This document shows positions 1 through 11,114 of a DNA stretch of 59,902 nucleotides, one piece after another; positions within the stretch are counted from its first letter, which is position 1, and every line of letters begins with the position of its first letter. Under the pieces are notes generated by a model. The model was given only the letters and a program-made list of their open reading frames with translations, did not search any database and was not told the origin of the DNA. The position numbers were made by a program, and so were the translations under genes. Source of the stretch: Vicinamibacterales bacterium (GTDB lineage Bacteria; Acidobacteriota; Vicinamibacteria; Vicinamibacterales; 2-12-FULL-66-21). The stretch spans positions 1 to 59,902 of the forward strand of contig DASXLB010000018.1 in the NCBI GenBank assembly GCA_036496585.1, in the 5' to 3' direction.

Positions 1-825
<825 letters not shown>

Positions 826-936
826 CTCATCATCTCCGCTCGGCGGGCCGCCGCCTCGCTGCGCGCGCCGGCCGGATCATGCGGTCCGCGCGCCCGGTCG
901 ACATCCTCCGATCATCCCCCACTCGGACGGTGGTAT

Positions 937-2478
937 TCAAGCGACCCCTTTTCGGCGAAGTCTCGCGAGCAGCGCGCGCGCCACCTCAGCGGGTTCTTCG
1001 TGGCCGGTGTCGACAGCCTGATTCATGCGGCGGACGTCGTCGACGGAGATGCGGCCGGCGAGCGCCTCGAGCGCGGCGCGCGCCCCCGGATACGCGAGGA
1101 GGGTCGCGGCGCGCGCGACCGGCACTGCGTCGTACGGCGGGAAATAGCGCCGGTCGTCGTCGAGCATGACGAGATCGTAGCCGGCGATGAGTCCGCTCGT
1201 CGCATCGCCGGCTGTCAGGTCGATCTGCCCTGATGCGAGCGCGCGGTAGATGAGCGACAGGTCCATCGCACGCGGCGGCGCCGCAAATGCCAGACCGTAG
1301 GCTCGCGACAGTCCCGGATACCCGTCGGCCCGCTGCAGGAACTCGTATCCAAACCCGGCGTGCCAGCGCGGCGCCATCCTGGCGGCATCGCCGATGGTCC
1401 GCAGCTGCTGTCGGCGCGCGTCTTCTCCGCGGACGAGAATCGCGAACGTGTTGCCGAAGCCGAGCGGCGGCAGCACGGTCAGCCCGGCCCCGGCGTACAG
1501 ACGGCGCACCCGTTCGAGCACCCGCGCCGGATCGGTGTCGGTCTGCTGCTTGAAGACCGCGGCGTCGGCGGTGCCCGTGTACTCGACGTAGACATCGATA
1601 TCGCCGGCGCGGACCGCGCGATCGCAGATGAACGTGCCGCCGAGATTGAGGCGCCGGTCCACCGCGAAGCCCGCGGCTTCGAGCTGCTGCGCCAGAACCT
1701 CGCCGAGCACGATCTGCTCGGTGAAATTCTTCGAGCCGACGCGGATCCGCCGTTCCGCTGCGGGCCGCGCCGCCACGGCGGCGGCCGCGCCGAGCGCGAC
1801 GAGAACGACGAGAGCGAGCGCCGCCGCCGCGCGCCTGCCAATCCGGCGCCGGCCGCCGAGCGCACGCTCGACGAGCAGCAGGCCCCCGTCGACGGACAAT
1901 GCCAGCGCGGCGGCGGGAATCGCTCCCGCCAGGATCACCGTGGGATCGACCATCGACAGGCCGCGGAAGATGTATTCGCCCAGGCCGCCCGCCCCGACCG
2001 CTGCGGCGATCGTCGCCGTGCCGACGCCAATCACCGCGGCGACGCGGACGCCGGCGACGATCGACGACGTCGCCAGCGGCAGCTGCACCCGCCACAGGAG
2101 CTGTCGCGGCGTCATCCCCAGGGCCGTTCCGGCCTCGACGAGCGCCGGATCGACGCCGCGGATTCCCGACAAGGTCGTACGCACGACCGGGAGGAGCGCA
2201 TACAGGATCAGCACGACGATGGCCACCCGCGCCCCCAGCCCGCCGATGAACGGCAGCGGCAGCAGGAAGCCGAACATCGCCAGGCTCGGGATCGTCTGGA
2301 CGATGTTAGCCATCCAGACGATCGGGGCGCCGAGGCGCGGCCGCCTCGCCGCGAGCACGCCCAGCGGCACGCCGAGCACGACCGCCGCCAGGGTGGAAGC
2401 GCCGACCAGCATCACGTGCTGCAGGAAAAGGTGCGCGAACTCGGCGCGGTGCGCGACCAGGAAGCGGACGACGCTCAC
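937..2478 (-). CDS. Fused ABC permease and substrate-binding protein, OpuB/YehZ (osmoprotectant) type
   Basis: The 513-residue protein joins two ABC-importer parts. Residues 1-205 are a BPD-type membrane permease with several hydrophobic helices and the EAA-loop sequence EAGTALGMTPRQLLWRVQLP around 115-134, which docks the ATPase. After one further membrane helix (about 215-237), residues 244-513 form a periplasmic binding domain opening with RVGSKNFTEQIVLGE and DIDVYVEYTGTA, typical of the glycine betaine/choline/ergothioneine binding family. The GTG start at 2478 overlaps the stop of the upstream ATPase gene (GTGA), so the two are co-translated. Such fusions are known in the OpuB/EgtU group. 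The substrate (betaine, choline, carnitine or ergothioneine) cannot be read from sequence here. Confidence 0.85.
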   Translation of the reverse strand: MSVVRFLVAHRAEFAHLFLQHVMLVGASTLAAVVLGVPLGVLAARRPRLGAPIVWMANIVQTIPSLAMFGFLLPLPFIGGLGARVAIVVLILYALLPVVRTTLSGIRGVDPALVEAGTALGMTPRQLLWRVQLPLATSSIVAGVRVAAVIGVGTATIAAAVGAGGLGEYIFRGLSMVDPTVILAGAIPAAALALSVDGGLLLVERALGGRRRIGRRAAAALALVVLVALGAAAAVAARPAAERRIRVGSKNFTEQIVLGEVLAQQLEAAGFAVDRRLNLGGTFICDRAVRAGDIDVYVEYTGTADAAVFKQQTDTDPARVLERVRRLYAGAGLTVLPPLGFGNTFAILVRGEDARRQQLRTIGDAARMAPRWHAGFGYEFLQRADGYPGLSRAYGLAFAAPPRAMDLSLIYRALASGQIDLTAGDATSGLIAGYDLVMLDDDRRYFPPYDAVPVARAATLLAYPGARAALEALAGRISVDDVRRMNQAVDTGHEEPAEVARALLARLRRKGVA

Positions 2479-3221
2479 GACAGCAGCGACCGGGTTTCGA
2501 GCAGCGGCTCGAGCAGCGGGCGAACCCGCGCGTCGGTGCTGCCCAGCAGCGCCTTCGGCGTGTCGAGCTGGGCGATCACGCCGTCGGCGAGGACGCCGAC
2601 CCGCGCCGCCAGCGCAAACGCCTCGGCCATGTCGTGTGTCACGAGGACGACCGTGGTGCCCAGCTGCGATTGGATGCGGCGGAACTCGCGGTGCAGCTCG
2701 CTGCGGGTCACGGGGTCGAGCGCGCCGAACGGCTCGTCCATCAACAGAATCGCCGGCTTGCCAGCCAGGGCCCGCGCAACGCCGACCCGCTGCCGCTGCC
2801 CACCCGAGAGTTCGCGCGACGGGCGCGCCGCATACCCTGCCAGTCCGACGAGCTCCAGCATCTCGGCAACTCGGGCTGCCATGCGCGGCGCATCCCACCC
2901 GAGCAGCGAGGGCACGATTGCGACGTTCTCGCCCACGCTCATGTGTGGAAACAGGCCGACCTCCTGCAGCACGTAGCCGACGCGGCGACGCAGCTCGAAC
3001 GCGTTCCAGTCGCGGGTCGGCCGCCCCTCGACGAGCACTTCGCCGCGATCGGGTCGAATCAGACCGTTGATCGTCTTGAGCAGCGTGCTCTTGCCGGAGC
3101 CGCTGCGGCCGACGAGGGCGACGGTCTCGCCCGCCGCCACCTCGAGCGAGGCGCCGCGCAACACTGCTCCCGCCCCGGCGCGCGTCACATGAACGTCGCG
3201 GAGCGCAATGGCCGGGCTCAC
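2475..3221 (-). CDS. ABC importer ATP-binding subunit (OpuCA/YehX-like)
   Basis: This 248-residue ATPase powers the fused permease/binding protein encoded next to it. It has Walker A GRSGSGKST near residue 37, Q-loop VLQEVGLF, signature LSGGQRQRVGVARAL, Walker B ILLMDEPFGALDP and switch VTHDMAEA, in the normal order. It is shorter than classic OpuCA/OpuAA because the C-terminal CBS pair that senses ionic strength is missing, so osmotic gating of that kind is not expected. The GTG start at 3221 was chosen because the conserved fold begins a few residues later. A TACAGT hexamer lies 7 nt upstream with no Shine-Dalgarno, suggesting a leaderless transcript. Confidence 0.87.
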   Translation of the reverse strand: MSPAIALRDVHVTRAGAGAVLRGASLEVAAGETVALVGRSGSGKSTLLKTINGLIRPDRGEVLVEGRPTRDWNAFELRRRVGYVLQEVGLFPHMSVGENVAIVPSLLGWDAPRMAARVAEMLELVGLAGYAARPSRELSGGQRQRVGVARALAGKPAILLMDEPFGALDPVTRSELHREFRRIQSQLGTTVVLVTHDMAEAFALAARVGVLADGVIAQLDTPKALLGSTDARVRPLLEPLLETRSLLS

Positions 3222-3228
3222 GGACGCG

Positions 3229-3234
3229 ACTGTA
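3229..3234 (-). promoter_or_regulatory. Candidate -10 element of the ABC importer operon
   Basis: TACAGT on the minus strand ends 7 nt before the GTG start of the ATPase gene. This spacing would put the transcript's first base at or next to the start codon. No convincing -35 hexamer is visible. Confidence 0.4.
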
Positions 3235-3281
3235 TCGCAGGGACACGAACATTGATACCGCCCGGGAGCGGAGGACCGCCG

Positions 3282-4184
3282 ATGCCGCGGCAGCCGTGCG
3301 GGAACGTTCCGGCCGGACTCGGCGTCGAACCTACTCAGGTGCTCATCGCGCATCTCTCCGACTCGCATCTCCGGGACGCCGCCGACCTCCGCGCCTTCGG
3401 GCGGCAGCTCGACCGCGTCGTCGCCGCCGCTCCCGATCACCTCGTGCTGTCTGGCGACCTCCTCGACCGATGGAATCCACGGCTGCTGGCGAGCGCGCTC
3501 GATGCGCTTGCGGCCCGTTCGCTGCTCGACCCGTCGCGCGTGACGATCATCCACGGCAATCACGACCTGCAGTCGAGCGGCGGCCATCCCCGCAGCCGCC
3601 GCGACCTGCCGCGCCTGGTGCTGCGCGCCTGGGACCTGCCGCCGGTCGTCGCGGCGCGCCGCCGCCGGTTCTACGAGGCCATCGCACGCCGTGCGTCCGG
3701 CGTGGCGCACCAGGCGCCGTTCGCAAAGGATCTCGGCGCGTTCAGCCTGGCCGCCATCGACACGATCCCCCTGCCGTGGACGCCGATCCGGATCAGGGAC
3801 GGCCGCGTGCAGACCCGGCTCAGCGCCGGCTGCGTACGCGACAGTCAGCTGGCGTGGCTGAGACACGGGCTGCCGCCCGACAAGCCCTCGGTGCTCGTCC
3901 TGCACCACTATCCGCTCGCGGTGCCGTCATTCCGTTGGGGACGCCGCGTCGAGGTCGTGATGGAGATTCCCGAACGTGATCGGCGGAAGCTGTGGGCTGC
4001 GGCGCGCGCTGCCGGCGTTCGCCTCGTGCTCTGCGGCCACGTGCACCGCGCCCGCCTCGACTGGCACGAGGGGATCGCGGTCGGCCTCCAGGGTCAGAGC
4101 GGAGCCGGATGGGCGGGCAATTCGATCGGCTGGTACGAGGTACGGGGAGCCGACGTCCGCATGCGTCTCGAGCGCACCGCGTAA
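3282..4184 (+). CDS. Calcineurin-like metallophosphoesterase
   Basis: The 300-residue protein has the metal-binding motifs of the calcineurin-like phosphoesterase fold. These are D-x-H in HLSDSHL (about residue 24), GDLLDRW (about 59), GNHDL (about 95), HHYPLAVPS in the middle and GHVHRARLDW near the C terminus. These bind two metal ions and hydrolyse phosphoester bonds; the substrate is not predictable. No signal peptide is evident, so it is probably cytoplasmic. The ATG at 3282 follows GGAGCGGAGGA at good spacing. A GTG at 3340 just before the HLSDSH motif is the main alternative. It stands alone between two leftward units. Confidence 0.82.
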   Translation: MPRQPCGNVPAGLGVEPTQVLIAHLSDSHLRDAADLRAFGRQLDRVVAAAPDHLVLSGDLLDRWNPRLLASALDALAARSLLDPSRVTIIHGNHDLQSSGGHPRSRRDLPRLVLRAWDLPPVVAARRRRFYEAIARRASGVAHQAPFAKDLGAFSLAAIDTIPLPWTPIRIRDGRVQTRLSAGCVRDSQLAWLRHGLPPDKPSVLVLHHYPLAVPSFRWGRRVEVVMEIPERDRRKLWAAARAAGVRLVLCGHVHRARLDWHEGIAVGLQGQSGAGWAGNSIGWYEVRGADVRMRLERTA

Positions 4185-4222
4185 ACGCGGCATCGTTCCC
4201 GACCGTCAGGTCCGGCGCGGCG

Positions 4223-4858
4223 CTACCAGCGATACAGAATGCCGCCCGACGCACGCGGCTGAATACGACGGCTCTCGTCGAACGACAGGCTCTTCTCGCG
4301 CGCCGAGACGCCGCCATCGCCGCGCAGCGCAAAATGTCGATTCAGCCGATACTTCACGCCGGCACCGCCGTGCAGCTCTCCGCCGGTTACCAGTATCGCG
4401 TTGTCCTCGTCGAGCTGCCGCAACCATCCGGCGCCGCCGAACACGAACGGTGTGAGCCGTGCGGCGCCGAAGTGATACAGCACCGATCCGCCGGCGACGA
4501 GCAACTTCGATCGGGACTCGGCCGTGTCGCCCGTCGCCTGCTCGAAGTCCCCCGAAATCGCCGTCGTCAGCACCGGCCGCGAATAGTCGGCCGTCGCTTC
4601 GATCTCGAAATGTCTGGTCAGATACAGGCCGGCGCTCGCGGTCATCGCCAGCGCCGCCTCGACGCGCGAAGTTGTCGAAAACAGCGTGAGCGGGCTGGAT
4701 CCGGTCGCGGGGTTGCGGGTCAGCTGCGCGTCGGCCCCTCCGGCGTCGAACCCGCCGCTCCACGACACGCCGAACCCGAACTCGATCCGCGACTGCGCCA
4801 GCACCGGGGCCGCGACGCACAAACACAACAGCGCCGCGATCCCCGACCTGACGATCAC
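4223..4858 (-). CDS. Small outer-membrane beta-barrel protein, hypothetical
   Basis: The 211-residue product has a clear Sec signal peptide (MIVRSGIAALLCLCVAAPVLA, cleavage after about residue 21). Alternating-polarity strands follow, including FGFGVSWSGGF, HFEIEATADYS and LTPFVFGGAGWLRQL, and the chain ends in LYRW, an aromatic C terminus typical of outer-membrane barrels. Its size suits an eight-stranded OmpX/OmpW-like porin-fold protein. It is the last gene of the lpxD-led leftward operon and overlaps the preceding protease gene by 4 nt. The exact family is not recognised. Confidence 0.7.
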   Translation of the reverse strand: MIVRSGIAALLCLCVAAPVLAQSRIEFGFGVSWSGGFDAGGADAQLTRNPATGSSPLTLFSTTSRVEAALAMTASAGLYLTRHFEIEATADYSRPVLTTAISGDFEQATGDTAESRSKLLVAGGSVLYHFGAARLTPFVFGGAGWLRQLDEDNAILVTGGELHGGAGVKYRLNRHFALRGDGGVSAREKSLSFDESRRIQPRASGGILYRW

Positions 4859-5844
4859 TTGGACGTCACCTTCACCTCGATGGATGGCGCGGTGCCGCCG
4901 CGCGGCACGGCGACCAGCCGGCCGTAGATCGCCGGAATGAAATCAATGTCCACACCCCCTGGATCCATGAAGCTCGACACGTCGGCGTCATCGAGCGGTT
5001 CCGCCCGGACGATGTGCAGGCCCGGATCGAGGCCGGCGATGGTGAAGGAGCCGTCGGCGGCGAGCGTGAACCCCCCGATCAACTTTCCGGTCGACGGGTT
5101 GAAGGCGACGACGTGCGCGCCGAGCACGCCGGCGCCATTCTTGGTCACGCGCCCCGTGATGCTGCCCGTCGAGGCGCGATGGTGATCGTTGCCGTAGATG
5201 TCGGACAGGCCGGCCACGTCGTCGGCGTGCAGCGTGCGATTGAGACCGCCGGCCGAAAACGCGATCGGAAACATCACCGCCCCGGTCGCGATGACGCGGC
5301 GGCCGCCGGCGGCGAGTTCCGTCTCGCCCAGCGCCGAGTGGCCGAGGCCGAGCAGGTGTCCGAGCTCGTGCAGCGCGATCGACTCGACGTCCTGCCGGCC
5401 GGCCTCGCCACTGTCGGAGGCCGACCACGGAAAGATCGAGTTCAGGAAGATGTCGGCCTCGATCAGCTCGCCGCTGACCGCGTCGACGGTGAACGAGGTC
5501 GATCCGAGAACGCGATCCTGATCCGGACGGTCCTGAAAGCCGATCACCGTCATGCCGTCGCCCGACAGCGGCGCCGTCTGCGTGAAGCCGACGAATTGTG
5601 ACGAGACGTTCACGTCGCTCACCGCCGCCCACGAGGCGAGCGCGTGCGAGACCGCCTGTTGCAGCTGCGGCGCCGACACGCCGTCGATGTCGCGGTTGGT
5701 GACGAAATAGCGGACCGGAAAACCGGACCAGTGCAGCGAAATCAGCGTCGACCCGGCCATGATTCCGAGCTTGAGGTAGGCCTCGAGCGCCGCCGGCATT
5801 GCCAGGATCGCGGCGAGGACGGCCGCCTTCCAGACGCGGCTCAC
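4855..5844 (-). CDS. Secreted matrixin-like zinc metalloprotease with C-terminal carboxypeptidase-regulatory-like domain
   Basis: The 329-residue protein begins with a signal/anchor segment (about residues 5-25). It carries the zinc motif HELGHLLGLGH near residue 155, matching the metzincin HExxHxxGxxH signature. A further metzincin element, a Met-turn-like AVMFPIAF, follows about 30 residues downstream. From about residue 225, GSITGRVTKNGAGVLGAHVVAF and FTLAADGSFTIAGLDPGLHIV form a beta-sandwich of the carboxypeptidase regulatory-like type, probably for substrate or surface attachment. It overlaps both neighbours by 4 nt, so it is translationally coupled to a small secreted protein and a barrel. 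The proteolytic target is unknown. Confidence 0.82.
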   Translation of the reverse strand: MSRVWKAAVLAAILAMPAALEAYLKLGIMAGSTLISLHWSGFPVRYFVTNRDIDGVSAPQLQQAVSHALASWAAVSDVNVSSQFVGFTQTAPLSGDGMTVIGFQDRPDQDRVLGSTSFTVDAVSGELIEADIFLNSIFPWSASDSGEAGRQDVESIALHELGHLLGLGHSALGETELAAGGRRVIATGAVMFPIAFSAGGLNRTLHADDVAGLSDIYGNDHHRASTGSITGRVTKNGAGVLGAHVVAFNPSTGKLIGGFTLAADGSFTIAGLDPGLHIVRAEPLDDADVSSFMDPGGVDIDFIPAIYGRLVAVPRGGTAPSIEVKVTSK

Positions 5845-6386
5845 CGGCCGGTGCCCTCGGCGACGATCCGCCCGACCAGATCGCGGAACGCGTCGATCGC
5901 CAGCGGCCGGCGGGCAACGTCGCCGCGGATCACCGGCTCTGGCGCGGCGCCCGGCACGGCCACCACGACAGCCGAACTGACGATCCGTCTGGCGTCGGCG
6001 GAGACGCGAAACGCGCCCTGGCTGACGCCGACGACCGACAGCGCGCCATTGTAGCGGCGCAGGAACAGCACCACCTCGTCGCCCTGATGGAACTCCGGCG
6101 CGCCGACGAAGATCGTCCGGTAGCGGCCGATCTGTCCGCCCGGCACCTGGACGGTGATGGTGCCGCCCAGGCTGCCTTTCATGTATTCGACCGCATCGAC
6201 CGTCACGCGTGTTTCGACCGCGCGGCGGCCGTCGGCCCAGTCGGCGTGCACGTCCACGACGCGACCGTGGACGATCGCGGTCGACACGCTGACCAGTTCA
6301 CGGAGTTCGATCGGCAGCAGCACGGTCGCGCCGCCCGTGATCGGCAACGCGAGCAGCAGCGCGGCAAGACACAGACGACGCACCAT
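5841..6386 (-). CDS. Secreted protein of unknown function
   Basis: This 181-residue product opens with MVRRLCLAALLLALPITGGAT, a Sec signal peptide. A compact beta-rich domain follows, with segments such as STAIVHGRVVDVHADW, ETRVTVDAVEYMKGSLGGTITVQVPGG and FHQGDEVVLFLRRYNG. The pattern looks like a small beta-barrel of the OB or SH3 kind, but I do not recognise the family. It starts 10 nt after lpxB ends and overlaps the matrixin gene by 4 nt. The constant pairing suggests a chaperone, inhibitor or partner of that protease, which is inference only. Confidence 0.65.
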   Translation of the reverse strand: MVRRLCLAALLLALPITGGATVLLPIELRELVSVSTAIVHGRVVDVHADWADGRRAVETRVTVDAVEYMKGSLGGTITVQVPGGQIGRYRTIFVGAPEFHQGDEVVLFLRRYNGALSVVGVSQGAFRVSADARRIVSSAVVVAVPGAAPEPVIRGDVARRPLAIDAFRDLVGRIVAEGTGR

Positions 6387-6396
6387 CGGCGGCAGT

Positions 6397-7551
6397 CTAT
6401 CGCGTCCCGCGCCGCGCCACTTCGAGGATGGCTTCCGCCGCGCGCCGGCTGGCCCCGGCGGTGCCCAGCCGGTCGCGAACCTCTGTCAGGTCGGCCCGCA
6501 CGCGCGCGGCCGCGTCGGGATCGGTGAGCACGGCGAGCGCGTGCGCGGCCGTCGCCTCCGGCGTGAAGTCGTCCTGGATCAGCTCCGGAACGACGCGGCG
6601 GCCGGCCACGAGGTTCGCCATCGCGTAGGTGTCGACCTGGACGAGCGGCTTGCCGAGGCGATACGTCAGCGCGCTAACCCGGTAGACCACCACCATCGGG
6701 CACGTGTGAAGCGCCGCCTGCACGGTGACGGTCCCCGACGCGAGCAGCGCCACGTCCGCCGACGCGAGGATGTCGTCGGTGGCACCCTCGAGTACGACCG
6801 GCGGCTTCGCCGCCTCAGGCCAGTGCGCCAGCGGTGCCAGGAGCGTGTCGTGCAGGTGCGGAGCGCGCGCGACAAGAAACTGCGCGTCCGGCAGGCGCGC
6901 CGCGATCAACCCGGCGGCGCGGACCAGATCGGGCAGGATTCCGCGCAGCTCGTTGGCGCGGCTGCCCGGGAGCAGCGCGACGACCGGCCTGGCAGGATCG
7001 AATCCGTGCGCGCGCAGGAAGCGCTCGCGCGGCGCGGCCGGCGGCGTCAGCTCGAGCAGCGGGTGGCCGACGAAGCGCACCGGCACGCCTGCCTTCTCAT
7101 AGAACTCGGCTTCGAACGGGAAGATGACGAGCATCTGCTCGGCGACGCGCTTCACCATCCTGATGCGTCCGGGACGCCACGCCCAGATCTGCGGGCTGAT
7201 GTAGTAGACGACCGGAATCCCGCGCCGGTGCATCGCGCGGGCGAGGAAGGCGTTGAAGTCGACGTAGTCGATCGGCACGAAAACGTCGGGCCGATCACGC
7301 TCGGCGGCGCGGACGAGGCTGCGATACGTCTCCAGAGACCTCGGGATGACACGCAGCGCCTCGGTGAGGCCGGTCACCGACAACCCGCGGAAATCGCGAA
7401 CCAGGGTGGCGCCGCCCGCCTCCATGCGCGCGCCGCCGAACCCGCTCACCACCGCGCCGGGCTCCAGCTTCAGGATCTCGGAGGCGAGCGCGCCGGCGTA
7501 CAGATCGCCGGATGGCTCGCCGCACGAGAGCATCACGCGAAGGGGCTGCAA
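6397..7551 (-). CDS. lpxB: Lipid-A-disaccharide synthase
   Basis: LpxB is the glycosyltransferase that joins UDP-2,3-diacylglucosamine and lipid X into the lipid A disaccharide at the inner membrane. The 384-residue length is normal. Diagnostic motifs are present: SCGEPSGDLYAG (8-20), SGFGGARMEAGG, VFVPIDYVDFN (about 90), VYYISPQIWAWRPGRIR (about 118), FPFEAEFYEKAGVPVRFVGHPLLE, LLPGSRANEL and TVQAALHTCPMVVVYR. It lies in the same operon as lpxD, separated by two M16 peptidases. The start has no strong Shine-Dalgarno, but the N terminus aligns with the family without extension. Confidence 0.95.
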   Translation of the reverse strand: MQPLRVMLSCGEPSGDLYAGALASEILKLEPGAVVSGFGGARMEAGGATLVRDFRGLSVTGLTEALRVIPRSLETYRSLVRAAERDRPDVFVPIDYVDFNAFLARAMHRRGIPVVYYISPQIWAWRPGRIRMVKRVAEQMLVIFPFEAEFYEKAGVPVRFVGHPLLELTPPAAPRERFLRAHGFDPARPVVALLPGSRANELRGILPDLVRAAGLIAARLPDAQFLVARAPHLHDTLLAPLAHWPEAAKPPVVLEGATDDILASADVALLASGTVTVQAALHTCPMVVVYRVSALTYRLGKPLVQVDTYAMANLVAGRRVVPELIQDDFTPEATAAHALAVLTDPDAAARVRADLTEVRDRLGTAGASRRAAEAILEVARRGTR

Positions 7552-7560
7552 AGGGCGGGT

Positions 7561-9770
7561 CTAGCCCGGTTTCTCGAAAATGCCCGGCGCGAGCGGGACG
7601 TTGAACTTGATGGTCCGCACGTCGCGCTCGATGCTCGTCAGACCGGCGCGCCGGACCACGGTATGGAAGGGAATCTGAATGCCGTCGACGTCGCGATAGT
7701 CGGCATACCGCTCTTCGATCGTCCCATCGGGCCCGCCGTAGCGGCTGCGGTCGATCAAGCCGTTGACGCGGTTGACGAAGAACGTCACGGGAGCCAGATC
7801 GGGTCCCGACACCTCGATGGCTGCGAGCACGGGCTCGTCGGAGTCGACCTCGCGCACCACCAGCTTCCCCGCGGCCGCCTTCACCAGCACCGCGATCGTG
7901 TCGCGCTGCACGCTCGCCTTGATCGCCGGCCGTCCCTCTTCCGGCATTTCGCTCGCTTTGCCGTCGGGCTCGATGATCCAGTAGCGTCCGGCCGAGTAGA
8001 CCTGGGCGATCTTGCCGCCGGGCATGTCGGCGTCGACCCGGAACCGCTCCGGGTACTCGATGTTGGCGACGACCTTGAACGGCACCGGGCCGTTCAGGTC
8101 GGTGACGATCATCGTTCCCTCCGATCGTACCGTCTTGATGCTTTGCAGCTTGGCGAGGCCCCCCTTCGCGGCGATGGCCTTGTCGAGGAGCGCCTTTGCC
8201 GAGTTTGGCGGGCGCGCTTCCTGTTTACCGGCCTTGCTCTCCTGAAAGTACACGGCGGGCTGATAGCCACGGCTCGCGCTGCGAGGGCGACGCAGGTCCG
8301 GCGCGGCGAGATCGAGCTGCGCCGCCGGGATGATCTCGTAGCGGTCGAACCCTGCTCCCGGCAGCTGCCGCACGAACGCGGACGCGTCACCGACCAGGAC
8401 GATCGTCAACTGATCGGGATGGAGGTAGTTCCTGGCCACGCGCAACACGTCTTCGACCGATACCGCGCTGACCCGCTCGCGGTAGGTCTGCAGCTCGTTC
8501 ATGTTCAGTCCGTAGAAGAGCCCGTTCAGGATCTGCAGCGCGATCTGGCTGGGTGTCTCGATGGTCAGCGGAAACGAGCCGGTCAGGTATTGCTGGGCGC
8601 CCTGCAGCTCGCGCGTGCCAACCCGGTGGAGAATCAGCTTCCAGACTTCGTCGACCATCAGCCGCAGCGTTTCGCCGGTCGTCTCCGAGCGCGTGTTGGT
8701 GCGGGCGACGATGTCGCCGGATTGCTTGAGCGCGTTGAAGTCGGCCGACGCGCCGTAGGTCAGGCCGCGCTCCGAGCGCAGCACGCGGTGCAGCCGGTTC
8801 GCCCCCTCGCCGCCGAGCACTTTCGCAGCCAGGTCGAGCGCCATGTAGTCGTCGTTCCGGCGCGGAATGGCGAGGTTGCCGACCCGGATCTCGGTCTGCA
8901 CGGCGCCAGGCTTGTCGACGATGACGAGCCGTCGCGCCGGCGTCGGCGGATCGGCCGGCCTCGGCGCGTCCGCGGCCGCGCGGACCCACGAGCCGAACGC
9001 CCGCCCGGCACCGGCGAACGCCTCGTCGGGTGTGACGTCGCCGACGATCGCCAGGATCGCGTTGTTGGCGCCGAACCAGCGGCGATGGAACGCGATCAGA
9101 TCGGCGCGGGTCACCGCCACGAGCGTCTCGGGTGTGCCCCCTTGCGGGCGGCCGTAGGGATGCGCGCCGAAGACGAGCCGATCGAACACGGCGTTGGCCA
9201 GAAACTCCGGGTCGTCGTAACTGACCCGCATCCCCGAGAGCGCCTGCTGCCGCTGCCGCTCGATCTCCTCGGGCGCAAACGCGGGATGCTGGGCGAGGTC
9301 GGCGACGAGGTTCAGCGCCACGTCGAAGCTGTCCTTCAGCACGACGACGTTGATGTAGCTCAGATCGAGTCCGGCGCCGGTGCTGAGCGCGCCGCCGATC
9401 GAGTCGATGCCATCGGCGATCTGCTCGGCCGACCTGGTGGCGGTCCCCTGATCGAGGAGCGCGGCGGCCAGGTCCGCGACGCCAGGCTTGCCGTCGGGAT
9501 CCTGCGCCGCGCCGGCGCGGACGATCAGCCGGAGGGTGACGGCCGGCTGCTCGTGATGCGAGACCGCCACCACCTGCAGGCCATTGGCGAGGCTCTGCAG
9601 TGCGTAGGAGGGGAACTTGACCTCGTGCTCCTCGAGGGGACTAGGCGGCTTGTCAACCGGCCAGTTCCGCCCTTGTGCGCAGACCCCTGCGGTCGACGCG
9701 ACGAGCGCGGTCCCGAGCGCCAGCGCCCGCAGCAGGGCCGGGGCGGCGCGCCAGGAAAGAGAGGCGATCA

Positions 9771-9774
<4 letters not shown>
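7561..9774 (-). CDS. M16-family protein lacking the zinc site, with C-terminal lipoprotein-sorting-like domain
   Basis: The 737-residue secreted protein (signal peptide within residues 1-34) begins with an insulinase-type M16 fold. Where active M16 enzymes have HxxEH, it reads GVADLAAALLDQGT, so the zinc ligands are missing. A second M16 half follows (EIRVGNLAIPRRNDDYMALDLAAKVLGGEG; R/Y region GLTYGASADF). Residues from about 525 to the end (SAKALLDKAIAAKGGLAKLQSIKTVRSEGT...) form an additional beta-rich domain resembling LolA/LppX-type lipoprotein-binding folds. It overlaps the catalytic partner gene by 4 nt. This matches the catalytic/non-catalytic pairing known in processing peptidases. 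Confidence 0.85.
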
Positions 9775-11105
<1,331 letters not shown>

Positions 11106-11114
11106 GACACCCGA

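Noticed and set aside
937-3252. A single 771-codon protein joining the ATPase and permease regions
   Set aside because: The upstream part is an out-of-frame reading of the ATPase gene. The real permease starts at GTG 2478, overlapping the ATPase stop.
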